NCBI GenBank assembly: GCA_048814795.1
Contig: CP184673.1
Span: forward strand, 1,116,001-1,180,000
DNA from: Thermatribacter sp048814795
GTDB taxonomy: Bacteria > Atribacterota > Atribacteria > Atribacterales > Thermatribacteraceae
Length of the DNA: 64,000 nt
Direction: 5' to 3'
This document shows positions 49,981 through 58,099 of the stretch, in pieces; the stretch's first letter is position 1; each line of letters begins with the position of its first letter. The notes under the pieces are model-generated. The model made no database searches, was not told the DNA's origin, and was given only the letters and a program-made list of their open reading frames with translations. Both the position numbers and the translations under genes were made by a program.

Positions 49981-51056
49981 TGCGCAGGACAGATACCAGA
50001 GAAGTAGTTATGGGTAAGTTGGTCATTGGAGGTAGTAGCCCTGTTTATGTAGAGGGAATGGGAAGACAAAACCCTCTTCAGGTAGAAGCGGCTGTTTACG
50101 AGATTAACAGGGCTCAGGCTGCCGGGTGTGAGATTTTTCGTTTATCTATTCCGGAGGAAAGCGCCCTGGAAGGGGCGAAGAAGATTAAAGAGTTAGTGAA
50201 AATTCCCCTCATTGCTGATGTCCATTTCAACCTTGATTTAGCTGCCGAATGTGTTCGTTCAGGTTTTGAAGCAGTAAGGATTAACCCCGGGACTTTAGGT
50301 GATCGTTCTCGTCTTGAGAAACTTTTTTCTGTGTTGCGAGATTACAATACTGTCTTACGGGTGGGAGCCAATGCGGGTTCTCTTCCTGCCCGCTTTAGGA
50401 GTCTTCCTCGGGTTGAAGCTCTTTTTGAGAGCATTTCTGAGATGGTAGATTTTGCAGAAAAAAAGGGAATTAAGAATTTATTTCTTTCTGCAAAGTCAAC
50501 AGAGGTTGAAGAAACGGTAGAAATTAATCGCCGATTGAGCAAGGCCTTTCCTTACCCGATTCACATAGGAGTTACCGAAGCTGGAGGAGGATTGGAAGGT
50601 GTGGTAAGGTCAGCCCTGGGTATTGGTTTGGTTCTTTTTGAGGGAATTGGTAATACCATACGGGTTTCCTTGACTTCCCGGGACGCAGCACTTGAAGTTA
50701 GAGTAGCCTGGATGATTCTGAGTTTTTTGGGTTTACGCAAGAGGGGAGGAGATATTATTTCCTGTCCCACCTGCGCACGCTGTCGGGGAGACGTGGTTGC
50801 TGCTGTGGAGAGGGTGAAAGCCTTTTTTGAGAAAGAAGGAATTATCCTCCCCTTCCGAATAGCTATAATGGGATGTGAAGTAAATGGGCCTGGCGAGGCC
50901 AGGGAGGTGGAGCTGGGATTGGCTTTTTCTCGCTCAGGTGGAGTTATTTTCTCGAAAGGTAAAGTGGAAAAGGTTGTTCGAGATCACGAGGTTCTGGATT
51001 ATTTTATTTCACTTTTGAAAGAAAGGATAAAGTTAGTTGAAGCCAAAAGGGGGTAG
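49980..51056 (+). CDS. ispG: 4-Hydroxy-3-methylbut-2-en-1-yl diphosphate synthase
   Basis: MEP-pathway 4Fe-4S enzyme (GcpE), 358 residues. N-terminal TIM barrel: IPLIADVHFNLDLAAECV, VRINPGTLGDR, HIGVTEAGG. The cluster ligands are in ISCPTCARCRGDV and MGCEVNGPGEARE. The ordinary bacterial form without a plant-type insertion. ATG overlaps the rseP stop as TGATG. Confidence 0.96.
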   Translation: MRRTDTREVVMGKLVIGGSSPVYVEGMGRQNPLQVEAAVYEINRAQAAGCEIFRLSIPEESALEGAKKIKELVKIPLIADVHFNLDLAAECVRSGFEAVRINPGTLGDRSRLEKLFSVLRDYNTVLRVGANAGSLPARFRSLPRVEALFESISEMVDFAEKKGIKNLFLSAKSTEVEETVEINRRLSKAFPYPIHIGVTEAGGGLEGVVRSALGIGLVLFEGIGNTIRVSLTSRDAALEVRVAWMILSFLGLRKRGGDIISCPTCARCRGDVVAAVERVKAFFEKEGIILPFRIAIMGCEVNGPGEAREVELGLAFSRSGGVIFSKGKVEKVVRDHEVLDYFISLLKERIKLVEAKRG

Positions 51057-51062
51057 CTTTAG

Positions 51063-52310
51063 TTGAGAATGTCAGCTCTTTTTGCTCCAACCCTGAAAGA
51101 AACGCCTCAGGAGGCTGAGGTTGCGAGTCACAGTTTGATGCTTAGGGCGGGCTTAATTCGTCAGCTTTCTTCGGGTATTTATAGTTTTTTACCTTTGGGA
51201 CTGCGGGTTTTGAACAAGATCATTGAAATTGTGAGAGAAGAAATGAACCGGGTGGGCGGCCAAGAATTGTTGCTTCCCGCTCTACATCCGGGTGAACTGT
51301 GGAAGGAAACGGGCAGGTGGCATATTTATGGTCCGGAGTTAATTCGTTTTAAAGATCGTAAGGACCGCGATTTTTGCCTGGGACCAACTCATGAGGAAGT
51401 AATTACCGATCTGGTGCGTCGAGAAGTTCGTTCTTATAAGCAACTTCCTCTTTTGCTTTATCAGATACAGACCAAGTTCAGAGATGAGATAAGGCCTCGT
51501 TTTGGCGTTATGCGCTCGAGAGAATTCCTTATGAAGGATCTTTACAGCTTTGATGTGGATTATGAAGGGTTGAAGAAAAGCTATGAAAAAATGTACCATG
51601 CTTATTGTAGGGTTTTTGAGCGCTGTGGCCTTGACTTTATAGCTGTGGAGGCTGAGTCAGGAGTTATTGGTGGAGATGTGTCTCATGAATTTCTCATTCT
51701 TGCTGATTCGGGTGAGGAAAAAGTGGTAATTTGTCCTTCCTGTGGTTTGGGTAGCACCGAAGGGCAGGAAAAGTGTACAAGATGTGGTAGCTCCCTGGAA
51801 GAAAAAAGAGGTATAGAGGTAGGACATATCTTTCAGTTGGGTACCAAATACAGTGAACCTATGAAGGCTTATTTTGTAGATCAGGATGGTAAAGAAAAGC
51901 CCATAATTATGGGTTGTTATGGTATAGGGATTGGTAGGACGATGGCTGCAGCTATTGAAGCCCATCACGATGAGCAGGGTATCAAGTGGCCCTATTCGAT
52001 AGCTCCCTATCAGGTGATTGTTATACCGGTTAACGCCAGGCAACAGGGACAAATGCAGGAAGCTCAAAGAGTTTATGAAGATCTCCTGGGACAGGGTTTT
52101 GAAGTGCTCCTTGATGATCGTGATGTAAGTGCTGGTTTTAAGTTTAACGAAGCAGATCTTTTAGGAATTCCTGTTCAGGTAATTGTGGGGACAAAATTTT
52201 TGAAAACGGGTAAAATTGAAGTAAAATTCCGTATGACGGGGAATAGAGAAGAGATTTCCCCTCAGGAAATTATTAACCTGTTGGATCGAGCGAAGAGTGG
52301 CTTTAAATAA
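51063..52310 (+). CDS. proS: Prolyl-tRNA synthetase lacking the editing insertion
   Basis: Class II synthetase of 415 residues; typical bacterial ProRS is about 570. Motif 1 to 2 (LMLRAGLIRQLSSGIYSFLP, CLGPTHEEVITDL, FRDEIRPRFGVMRSREFLMK) and motif 3 (CYGIGIGRTMAAAIE) are intact, and RGIEVGHIFQLGTKYSE precedes the latter. Where the YbaK-like editing domain should be there are only about 40 residues with CPSC (C224, C227) and CTRC (C238, C241), a zinc-ribbon-like pattern. The anticodon domain follows. TTG at 51063 gives the usual MRxS start. Mischarged Ala-tRNA-Pro would need another editor. Confidence 0.95.
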   Translation: MRMSALFAPTLKETPQEAEVASHSLMLRAGLIRQLSSGIYSFLPLGLRVLNKIIEIVREEMNRVGGQELLLPALHPGELWKETGRWHIYGPELIRFKDRKDRDFCLGPTHEEVITDLVRREVRSYKQLPLLLYQIQTKFRDEIRPRFGVMRSREFLMKDLYSFDVDYEGLKKSYEKMYHAYCRVFERCGLDFIAVEAESGVIGGDVSHEFLILADSGEEKVVICPSCGLGSTEGQEKCTRCGSSLEEKRGIEVGHIFQLGTKYSEPMKAYFVDQDGKEKPIIMGCYGIGIGRTMAAAIEAHHDEQGIKWPYSIAPYQVIVIPVNARQQGQMQEAQRVYEDLLGQGFEVLLDDRDVSAGFKFNEADLLGIPVQVIVGTKFLKTGKIEVKFRMTGNREEISPQEIINLLDRAKSGFK

Positions 52311-52328
52311 TGGAGGCGTTGGCTTTTA

Positions 52329-52967
52329 ATGGATAAGGTAACGGCAATAATTGCTGCTTATAATGAAGAGAAAACCATAGGGCCAATTCTGGATGTGTTA
52401 AGAAGCTCACCTTACGTGGAGCAAGTGGTTGTGGTGAGCGATGGCTCTACAGACCGCACTGTGGAAATTGCCAGGGCTAAGGACGCCGAAGTGGTTGAGT
52501 TGAGTTTCAATGTTGGCAAGGGTGGCGCACTATATCGGGGACTGGAATATATAAGGACTGATGTCGTTTTATTACTTGATGCGGATCTGGTAGGCTTGCA
52601 GGAATTTCATGTGAGGAATCTGGTTGAGCCGGTTTTAAAGGGAGAGGCAGACATCACTATTGGAGTCTTTGAGAAGGGGAGGTTGGCCACCGATTTTGCT
52701 CAAAAAATAGCGCCCCTTTTATCCGGGCAAAGAGCTATTAGAGCTGATTTGTTGCAAAATATCTCTGATATGGAAGTTTCAAGGTTTGGGGTAGAGGTGG
52801 CTATTAACCGCTATATACGTAAAAATGGAGTTCGGGTGAAACTGGTTAGTTTACCGGGACTTACCCATGTTATGAAAGAGGAGAAGTTTGGTCTGGTTAA
52901 AGGCTTTAAGGAACGCGTGAAAATGTACTGGGAAATACTTAAAAACGTTTATCAGGGGGGTCGATAA
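52329..52967 (+). CDS. Family 2-type glycosyltransferase
   Basis: GT-A fold enzyme of 212 residues. VTAIIAAYNEEKTIGPILDV, VVVSDGSTDRTVEIAR and LLLDADLVGLQ with the DxD metal site are clear, and SGQRAIRADLLQNI resembles the acceptor-side motif. The GKGGALYRGLEY segment recalls glucosyl-3-phosphoglycerate synthases and dolichyl-phosphate sugar synthases, but the acceptor cannot be named. No membrane helix is seen. ATG start 18 bp after proS; hflX follows closely. Confidence 0.85.
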   Translation: MDKVTAIIAAYNEEKTIGPILDVLRSSPYVEQVVVVSDGSTDRTVEIARAKDAEVVELSFNVGKGGALYRGLEYIRTDVVLLLDADLVGLQEFHVRNLVEPVLKGEADITIGVFEKGRLATDFAQKIAPLLSGQRAIRADLLQNISDMEVSRFGVEVAINRYIRKNGVRVKLVSLPGLTHVMKEEKFGLVKGFKERVKMYWEILKNVYQGGR

Positions 52968-52976
52968 AGAGGAATT

Positions 52977-54263
52977 ATGAGAGGTTGTGAGGGTTTGGAT
53001 CTGCGTAGAAGTGTGGTTATTCTGGTTAAGGATGCTTCTTCTTGCGCTTTTCCTGAGGAAGCGCTGGTGGCAGAGATAAAAGAAATAGCAAGAAGTGCTG
53101 GTTTTTGGGTGTCCGAAGTTTTTGAGTGTACGGTCAGAAATCCTTTTTACCGCTATTATTTGAGCCGGGGCAAAGTCCAGGAAATTAAACGGCGATTGAA
53201 AGAGTTACCAGAAGTTGAGTTTGTTATTCTCAGCACCGAAGTTACCCCTTCTCAGCAACGTAATCTCGAGAAAGAGTGGCAAAAACGGGTTCTTACCAAA
53301 AGCGAGGTTATTCATCAGATATTTGCTGAGAGAGCGAAAACTCACGAGGGTAAGATACGCGTAGAGCTTGCCCGCCTGCGTTTCGAGCTTTCCAGGTTGC
53401 CTGGTAAGGGACAGGTTCTTTCCCGTACGGGTGGAGGTATTGGTACCAGGGGGCCCGGAGAACAAAAAATAGAGGTGGAGCGGAGAACTATCAAGAAAAA
53501 AATTTCTTTCCTTGTCCAGCGCCTGGAGCAACTTGAAAAGCAGAGGTTGGTGCAGAAAAAGTTACGCAACGAAAATAGGGTGCCGGTTGTAGCTATAGTT
53601 GGTTATACCAACGCGGGAAAATCGACACTTTTAAACGCCCTTACCAATGCTACGGTAGCCGTCAAAAATCAAATGTTTGTGACCCTGGATATTGTTTCAA
53701 GAGAGAGTTTTTTGCCGGGCGTTGGTAAGGTAGTTTTCAGCGATACGGTAGGTTTTATCAGGGAGATGCCCCCTACTATTAAAGAGGCTTTTAAAAGTAC
53801 TCTTCTTGAGGTCAAAGAGGCAGACCTGATTCTTGAAGTTTTGGATATTACCGATCCCCAGTATCGAACGCACTTTCAAGTTATTAACCAAACTTTGCAC
53901 GAAATTGGGGTTGGTGATTACCCCAAAATTCTGGTTTTTAATAAAGTGGATTTGATTTCGGGAGAGATGCCCAACCTGGAGAGAGATATCTTTGAGGTAG
54001 CTTCTTCTTGTGTTTTCGTATCTGCTAAGGAAAGGATAGGAATTGAGAATCTTCGCAGAGAAATTGCTGCTTTGCTTTCGAAAAGAATGGTTAAGCTTTC
54101 TCTTGAGGTTTATCCTTCTCAAGTTCAGGATTTACAACGCGAAATTTATCGTTTTGGATATGTAGAGTCTGTGGAGAGTGTGGGAAACGGAAGGAAAGTC
54201 AAATTACATTGTGTGATTCGCAGGGAGAGCAAGGACTATCTTGAGAAAAAAGCTGCTGTCTAA
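52977..54263 (+). CDS. hflX: Ribosome-associated GTPase HflX
   Basis: A 428-residue GTPase that splits stalled ribosomes under stress in E. coli. N-terminal HflX domain with FPEEALVAEIKEIARSAG, then the ARLRFELSRLPGKG and GGIGTRGPGEQKIE linker signatures, and the G domain with G1 GYTNAGKSTLLNAL near residue 208, DTVGFI and FNKVDL. It is the last plus-strand gene; the minus-strand block converges on it. ATG at 52977. Confidence 0.95.
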   Translation: MRGCEGLDLRRSVVILVKDASSCAFPEEALVAEIKEIARSAGFWVSEVFECTVRNPFYRYYLSRGKVQEIKRRLKELPEVEFVILSTEVTPSQQRNLEKEWQKRVLTKSEVIHQIFAERAKTHEGKIRVELARLRFELSRLPGKGQVLSRTGGGIGTRGPGEQKIEVERRTIKKKISFLVQRLEQLEKQRLVQKKLRNENRVPVVAIVGYTNAGKSTLLNALTNATVAVKNQMFVTLDIVSRESFLPGVGKVVFSDTVGFIREMPPTIKEAFKSTLLEVKEADLILEVLDITDPQYRTHFQVINQTLHEIGVGDYPKILVFNKVDLISGEMPNLERDIFEVASSCVFVSAKERIGIENLRREIAALLSKRMVKLSLEVYPSQVQDLQREIYRFGYVESVESVGNGRKVKLHCVIRRESKDYLEKKAAV

Positions 54264-54293
54264 GGCCTATTATAAGTTTAGCATTTTAGTTCC

Positions 54294-54309
54294 CATAATA
54301 TATATTATG
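54294..54309. repeat. AT-rich perfect palindrome at convergent gene ends
   Basis: CATAATATATATTATG is a perfect 16-bp palindrome midway in the 69-bp gap between the hflX stop and the DUF1844 stop. It is flanked by TTTTA and TAAAA, which can extend the hairpin imperfectly. It could end transcription from both sides, but the stem is nearly all A-T and no strong T-run follows, so its role is uncertain. Confidence 0.4.
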
Positions 54310-54332
54310 TAAAATTTTGCAAGGGGAGAAAC

Positions 54333-54647
54333 TTAGCTTTCGGCTATTTCTTTCATTTTTTCAATGAAGTTTAACTGCAAATTGGCAAGATGAGCTTCAA
54401 GCTCTCGATTCTCATCGCGAGAAAGGTCCTTCTTTATTTCGCCAAGAATGACTGAGTAAAGATCTATAGCCTTTCTTGCTTCTTCAAGGTCTACCAGAAT
54501 CTGACCGGTTTCTGGATGAGCAATCAGGCCCAGGTATTGCCAGGCTTTTGCTGAAAGAAGGTTTAAAAAGTAGTAACAGAGGTCTTTTATTTTTCCAGGC
54601 TCTTGAGAAGTTTGCTTTTCTTGGTCGCTCTTTTTATCTTGGTTCAA
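54333..54647 (-). CDS. DUF1844 family protein
   Basis: A small cytoplasmic protein of 104 residues. After a charged, disordered N-terminus (about 20 residues) it has YYFLNLLSAKAWQYLGLIAHPETG and DLEEARKAIDLYSVILGEIK, the pattern of DUF1844, whose function is unknown. It is common across deep-branching bacteria and Deltaproteobacteria. TTG start on the minus strand with GAGGTGG about 7 bp upstream; the 5' end overlaps miaA by 14 bp, so it is the distal gene of the miaB-miaA unit. Confidence 0.8.
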   Translation of the reverse strand: MNQDKKSDQEKQTSQEPGKIKDLCYYFLNLLSAKAWQYLGLIAHPETGQILVDLEEARKAIDLYSVILGEIKKDLSRDENRELEAHLANLQLNFIEKMKEIAES

Positions 54648-55587
54648 GATCTTCCACCTCCGTTAAAATGTTTTTGAGGTAATCTATAAGATAAGCAGCC
54701 GCTGCATCTCTTTCCAACCATAAAATGGGTTCTTTACGAAACCAGGTCAATTGCCTTTTCAAGAGAGACAGGGTGCCTTTTTCAACTTTTTCGAAAGCCT
54801 CTTTTTCGCTTATTTTCCCTTGGAGGAGTTCCACGATGGGCTTATAGGTGAAATTGTTCAGGGCCGGCGCATCCGGTGAGTAACCCATGTTTAGTACCCG
54901 AAGAGTTTCTTCTACCAAACCCTGTACAAACATTTTTTCTATTCTTTTTCTGATTCTTTTTTTAATCGTCTCTTTATCGAGTTTAATTCCAACCATCACC
55001 AAGTTTTTTGTATCTTTTTCTCTTTCCCTCTTGAGAAAGGAAGATGGCGCTTTACCTGTGATAATAAATATCTCCAGTGCCCTTATCAACCTTTTTCTAT
55101 CGTTTTTGCCTATTTTTTGAGCACGTTGGGGATCGATTTCCCGCAAAAGAGCAAAAAGCTGAGGTGAACTCATTCGTTCCAGGATGGCGCGTATTCTTGG
55201 GTTGGGGGCAACGTATGGTAGGGACATTTCCTTAAGCACACTGAGATAAAAAGGGGTTCCTCCAACAACAATGGGTACTTTTCCCCGAGAAATTATTTCT
55301 TTATATAGCGCGGAAGCCCTTCTTTTGAAATCAAAGGCGCTCCATCTCTCATCTGGCTCTAAAAAGTCTATCAGATGATGAGGAACTTTGATTCTCTCTT
55401 CTGGGGCTGGCTTGGCAGTGCCCAGGTCAAGATACTTATACACTGCCATGGAATCCGCATAAATAAGCTCTATCTTGCCCAGCTTTTCAGCTATATGAAG
55501 GGAAAGCTCTGTTTTTCCTGAAGCAGTAGGTCCCACAATGCAAATCCAGGGTAATTGTTCAGGCTTTTTCCCCAAAGATTTTACCAT
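54634..55587 (-). CDS. miaA: tRNA dimethylallyltransferase MiaA
   Basis: Prenylates A37 of tRNAs reading UNN codons, 317 residues. GPTASGKTELSLHIAEKLG is the P-loop, YADSMAVYKYLDLGTAKP and VPHHLIDFLEP bind substrate, and VVGGTPFYLSVL follows. The start is the ATG at 55587 (MVKSLGKKPEQ); the longer open frame upstream lies in miaB and has no family similarity. It overlaps miaB by 29 bp. MiaB acts on its product. Confidence 0.95.
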   Translation of the reverse strand: MVKSLGKKPEQLPWICIVGPTASGKTELSLHIAEKLGKIELIYADSMAVYKYLDLGTAKPAPEERIKVPHHLIDFLEPDERWSAFDFKRRASALYKEIISRGKVPIVVGGTPFYLSVLKEMSLPYVAPNPRIRAILERMSSPQLFALLREIDPQRAQKIGKNDRKRLIRALEIFIITGKAPSSFLKREREKDTKNLVMVGIKLDKETIKKRIRKRIEKMFVQGLVEETLRVLNMGYSPDAPALNNFTYKPIVELLQGKISEKEAFEKVEKGTLSLLKRQLTWFRKEPILWLERDAAAAYLIDYLKNILTEVEDLEPR

Positions 55588-56899
55588 CGCGCACTTCAGT
55601 AATTTTGACCAGCAGTATATCCCCAACCTTTGTTTTGTTTTCCAGGTCACTTTTAACAAATACCCTGAGATTGGAAGGTGTTCTTCCAGAAGGAATTTTT
55701 CCTTGTTCATCTATCAATAAGGTAACGGTTTTACCCTGAACCCTTTTTACTCTCTCCTGGTATTCTTTGCGAACCAGCTGGTTTAATTCAAGAAGTCTTC
55801 TCTTTTTTTCCTGGGGCGGGACGCTATCGGTCATTGAAGAAGCCCGAGTTCTGGGTCTTGGCGAATAGGCAAAAGTGTATGCAATTTCAAACTGAACTTT
55901 CTTAACGACTTCCAGGGTTTGTTGAAAATCCTCTTCCGTTTCTTCCGGGAATCCGACAATTATATCAGTACCTATACTGGCGTCGGGTATGGTATCCCTG
56001 ATATAGGAAGCGATTTCCAGATATTTTTCCTTTGTGTAGCCTCTGTTCATTAATTTCAGTATTTTGTTTGAGCCCGCCTGGATGGGGAGATGGAAATAAG
56101 CGCACAGGACCTTGCTTTCTTTGACCAGATCAACGATACTTTTTCGCATGTCTTTGGGGTGTGAGGTTATAAAACGAACCCAGACTCCGGGAGATTTTTC
56201 TTCAACCAATCTTTCTATGCTTTCCAGCAACCTCTCAAAGCCCCACTTCATTCCCAGATCTTCGCCGTAGCTGTTAACATTTTGACCTAACAGAGTTACT
56301 TCTTTAAAGCCTTCTTCCAGTATCTTTTGAAGCTCTTTGAGTATGAGTTCTACGGGCTTACTTCTTTGGGGACCAGTTGCGTATGGGACTATGCAATAGC
56401 TGCAAAAGTTGTTACAACCATAGGTGATAGGTAAAAACGCCGATATTCCCGGTTTTCGAGAATACCCCTCTTCTAAGAACTGTTTTTCGGGTTTTTCCCA
56501 AAAGGAAAGCTGGGGTCGAGCGTCTACCCTGTTTTTTAGCCTTCTTTGGATCAAGAGAGGGATTTCTTCCAGGTTATGGGTACCTAAAAGTGCGTCGATG
56601 TTGGGAACATGCTGTAGCAGTTCTTCCCGGTAGATCTGGCTCATACAACCACATACCAGGATAATGGGGAATCCATTTTCTCTTTTTTTGCTTGCGAACT
56701 GACCTATAATGCTTACTGCCCGGTCCTTGGCGTGTTCTCTAACTGCACAGGTGTTAAAGACAATAATATCCGGTTCTTCTTTTTCAGAGCAGGTTCTAAG
56801 TCCTGCTTTTTTTAAAAGGTACTCAATGTGTTCTGACCTGCTCTGATTCATCTGGCAACCGAAGGTAATGACTTTAAAACTCAGCCGGGAGAAGTCCAA
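55559..56899 (-). CDS. miaB: tRNA-2-methylthio-N6-dimethylallyladenosine synthase MiaB
   Basis: Radical SAM methylthiotransferase acting on i6A37, 446 residues. N-terminal UPF0004 domain with Cys in ITFGCQMNQSRSE, FNTCAVREHA and VCGCMSQ; radical SAM CxxxCxxC as GCNNFCSYCIVPYATG; TRAM domain at the end (RRVQGKTVTLLI-like part). A TTG at 56899 (MDFSRLSFKVITF) is chosen, preceded by AGGTGG with 6 bp spacing; the frame is open to 56980 but that part lacks family similarity and includes a hairpin. Confidence 0.94.
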   Translation of the reverse strand: MDFSRLSFKVITFGCQMNQSRSEHIEYLLKKAGLRTCSEKEEPDIIVFNTCAVREHAKDRAVSIIGQFASKKRENGFPIILVCGCMSQIYREELLQHVPNIDALLGTHNLEEIPLLIQRRLKNRVDARPQLSFWEKPEKQFLEEGYSRKPGISAFLPITYGCNNFCSYCIVPYATGPQRSKPVELILKELQKILEEGFKEVTLLGQNVNSYGEDLGMKWGFERLLESIERLVEEKSPGVWVRFITSHPKDMRKSIVDLVKESKVLCAYFHLPIQAGSNKILKLMNRGYTKEKYLEIASYIRDTIPDASIGTDIIVGFPEETEEDFQQTLEVVKKVQFEIAYTFAYSPRPRTRASSMTDSVPPQEKKRRLLELNQLVRKEYQERVKRVQGKTVTLLIDEQGKIPSGRTPSNLRVFVKSDLENKTKVGDILLVKITEVRDGKIFGEKA

Positions 56900-56930
56900 A
56901 ATAAACCACCTAAATGGATTTTGTTCTCTA

Positions 56931-56959
56931 CGAGCCTGTGTATAAGGTACACAGGCTCG
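56931..56959 (-). other. 12-bp stem hairpin between spoVS and miaB
   Basis: CGAGCCTGTGTA at 56931-56942 pairs perfectly with TACACAGGCTCG at 56948-56959 around a 5-nt loop. It lies 31 bp after the spoVS stop and about 30 bp before the miaB start. No T-run follows on either strand, so it is not a standard terminator. It may be an RNase processing or 3'-stabilising element that separates abundant spoVS mRNA from miaB, which is inference. Confidence 0.65.
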
Positions 56960-56990
56960 TGCTAACTTGACTACTCTCAAAAATTTATTT

Positions 56991-57257
56991 TCAGCCGTTA
57001 CGAGGTTTGACGATTAACTTAATGGCTGTTCTTTCTTCTCCGTCAATAGTAATATCCGTAAATGCTGGGATACACACCAGGTCAATCCCACTTGGGGCCA
57101 CATAACCTCTTGCAATAGCAACTGCCTTAATTGCCTGATTTACTGCGCCTGCACCGACAGCCTGAAGCTCGGCAATCCCCTTTTCGCGTATTGCTCCGGC
57201 CAGGGCACCTGCTACTGCGTTTGGATTAGATTTGGAAGAAACTTTTAAGACATCCAT
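56991..57257 (-). CDS. spoVS: Stage V sporulation protein S family protein
   Basis: An 88-residue Alba-like protein: VLKVSSKSNPNAVAGALAGA, AVGAGAVNQAIKAVAIARGY and ERTAIKLIVKP match SpoVS along the entire length. In Bacillus it affects coat and septum formation, but homologues occur in many non-spore-formers such as Thermotogota and Deinococcota, where it may bind nucleic acid. ATG with AGGGGGGAA upstream, a strong site. Placed after ymdB and rny, as in Clostridia. Confidence 0.96.
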   Translation of the reverse strand: MDVLKVSSKSNPNAVAGALAGAIREKGIAELQAVGAGAVNQAIKAVAIARGYVAPSGIDLVCIPAFTDITIDGEERTAIKLIVKPRNG

Positions 57258-57313
57258 GTTGTATTCCCCCCTGTGTTTATGGTTTTTATTTTATTTGACC
57301 CAAAACTGGTAAG

Positions 57314-58087
57314 TTATTTTACTGAAACACGGCCTATTTCAATTGTTTTTCCAGTAGAATTATCTACTTCAACGATGATACCGTTTAAGATTACATCATT
57401 TTTGGCAACCTTAAATTTGGTGGGTAAGCCAGTCAAAAAACGATTCAGTACTTGCTCTATTTCTATTCCAATAACCGATTCCCTGGAGCCTGTCATGCCA
57501 ATATCGGTTATGTACCCTGTTCCCTGAGGCAGAATGCGCTCGTCAGCAGTAGCCACGTGGGTATGGGTACCAAATACACAGGAAACCCAACCATCAAGGA
57601 ACCAGCCCATAGCTATTTTTTCTGAGGAAGCTTCGGCATGAAAGTCCACCAGAATAATATTCGTAATTTGGCGCAGGGTTTCTATTTCACGCTTTACAGT
57701 GCGGAAAGGACAGTCCAGAGGTGGCATAAAGACCCTGCCGCCCAAATTAACGACTGCCCACTTGATTCCCTTGGTTTCCAGAACAATCGAACCCTTTCCA
57801 GGAACTCCCGGGGGGTAATTGAGCGGCCTGAGTAATCTCTCCTGTTTGTCAATGTAAGGGCTAATTTCTTTTTTGTCCCATATGTGGTTTCCAGAGGTAA
57901 TTACTTCTACCCCGTAACTCAGGATTTCCTCGCACACTTCAGGGGTTATCCCCATACCTCCAGCAGCATTTTCTCCATTCACTATCACGGCATCAACTAC
58001 CAGCTCTTCTCTCATTTGAGGAAGTTTTTTGGATAACATTTTTCTTCCAGGTTTACCAATTATGTCACCGATTATTAAAAAACGCAT
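57314..58087 (-). CDS. ymdB: YmdB family metallophosphoesterase
   Basis: Calcineurin-like phosphoesterase of 257 residues (TIGR00282 type). Metal-binding segments: IIGDIIGKPGR, VNGENAAGGMGI, TSGNHIWDKKE, VDFHAEASSEK and GTHTHVATADERIL. The Bacillus homologue hydrolyses cyclic nucleotides such as 2',3'-cAMP in vitro and influences biofilm and RNase Y-related regulation. It lies 12 bp downstream of rny. ATG start with GAGGGGTC upstream. Confidence 0.95.
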   Translation of the reverse strand: MRFLIIGDIIGKPGRKMLSKKLPQMREELVVDAVIVNGENAAGGMGITPEVCEEILSYGVEVITSGNHIWDKKEISPYIDKQERLLRPLNYPPGVPGKGSIVLETKGIKWAVVNLGGRVFMPPLDCPFRTVKREIETLRQITNIILVDFHAEASSEKIAMGWFLDGWVSCVFGTHTHVATADERILPQGTGYITDIGMTGSRESVIGIEIEQVLNRFLTGLPTKFKVAKNDVILNGIIVEVDNSTGKTIEIGRVSVK

Positions 58088-58099
58088 ATAGACCCCTCT

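Noticed and set aside
56931..56959. Rho-independent terminator between spoVS and miaB
   Set aside because: The stem is strong, but there is no run of T after it on either strand, so it is listed as a hairpin of unknown role.
56900..56980. N-terminal extension of MiaB from 56980
   Set aside because: The extra 27 residues match nothing in the family and are encoded by the spoVS-miaB gap with its hairpin; a good ribosome site precedes TTG 56899.
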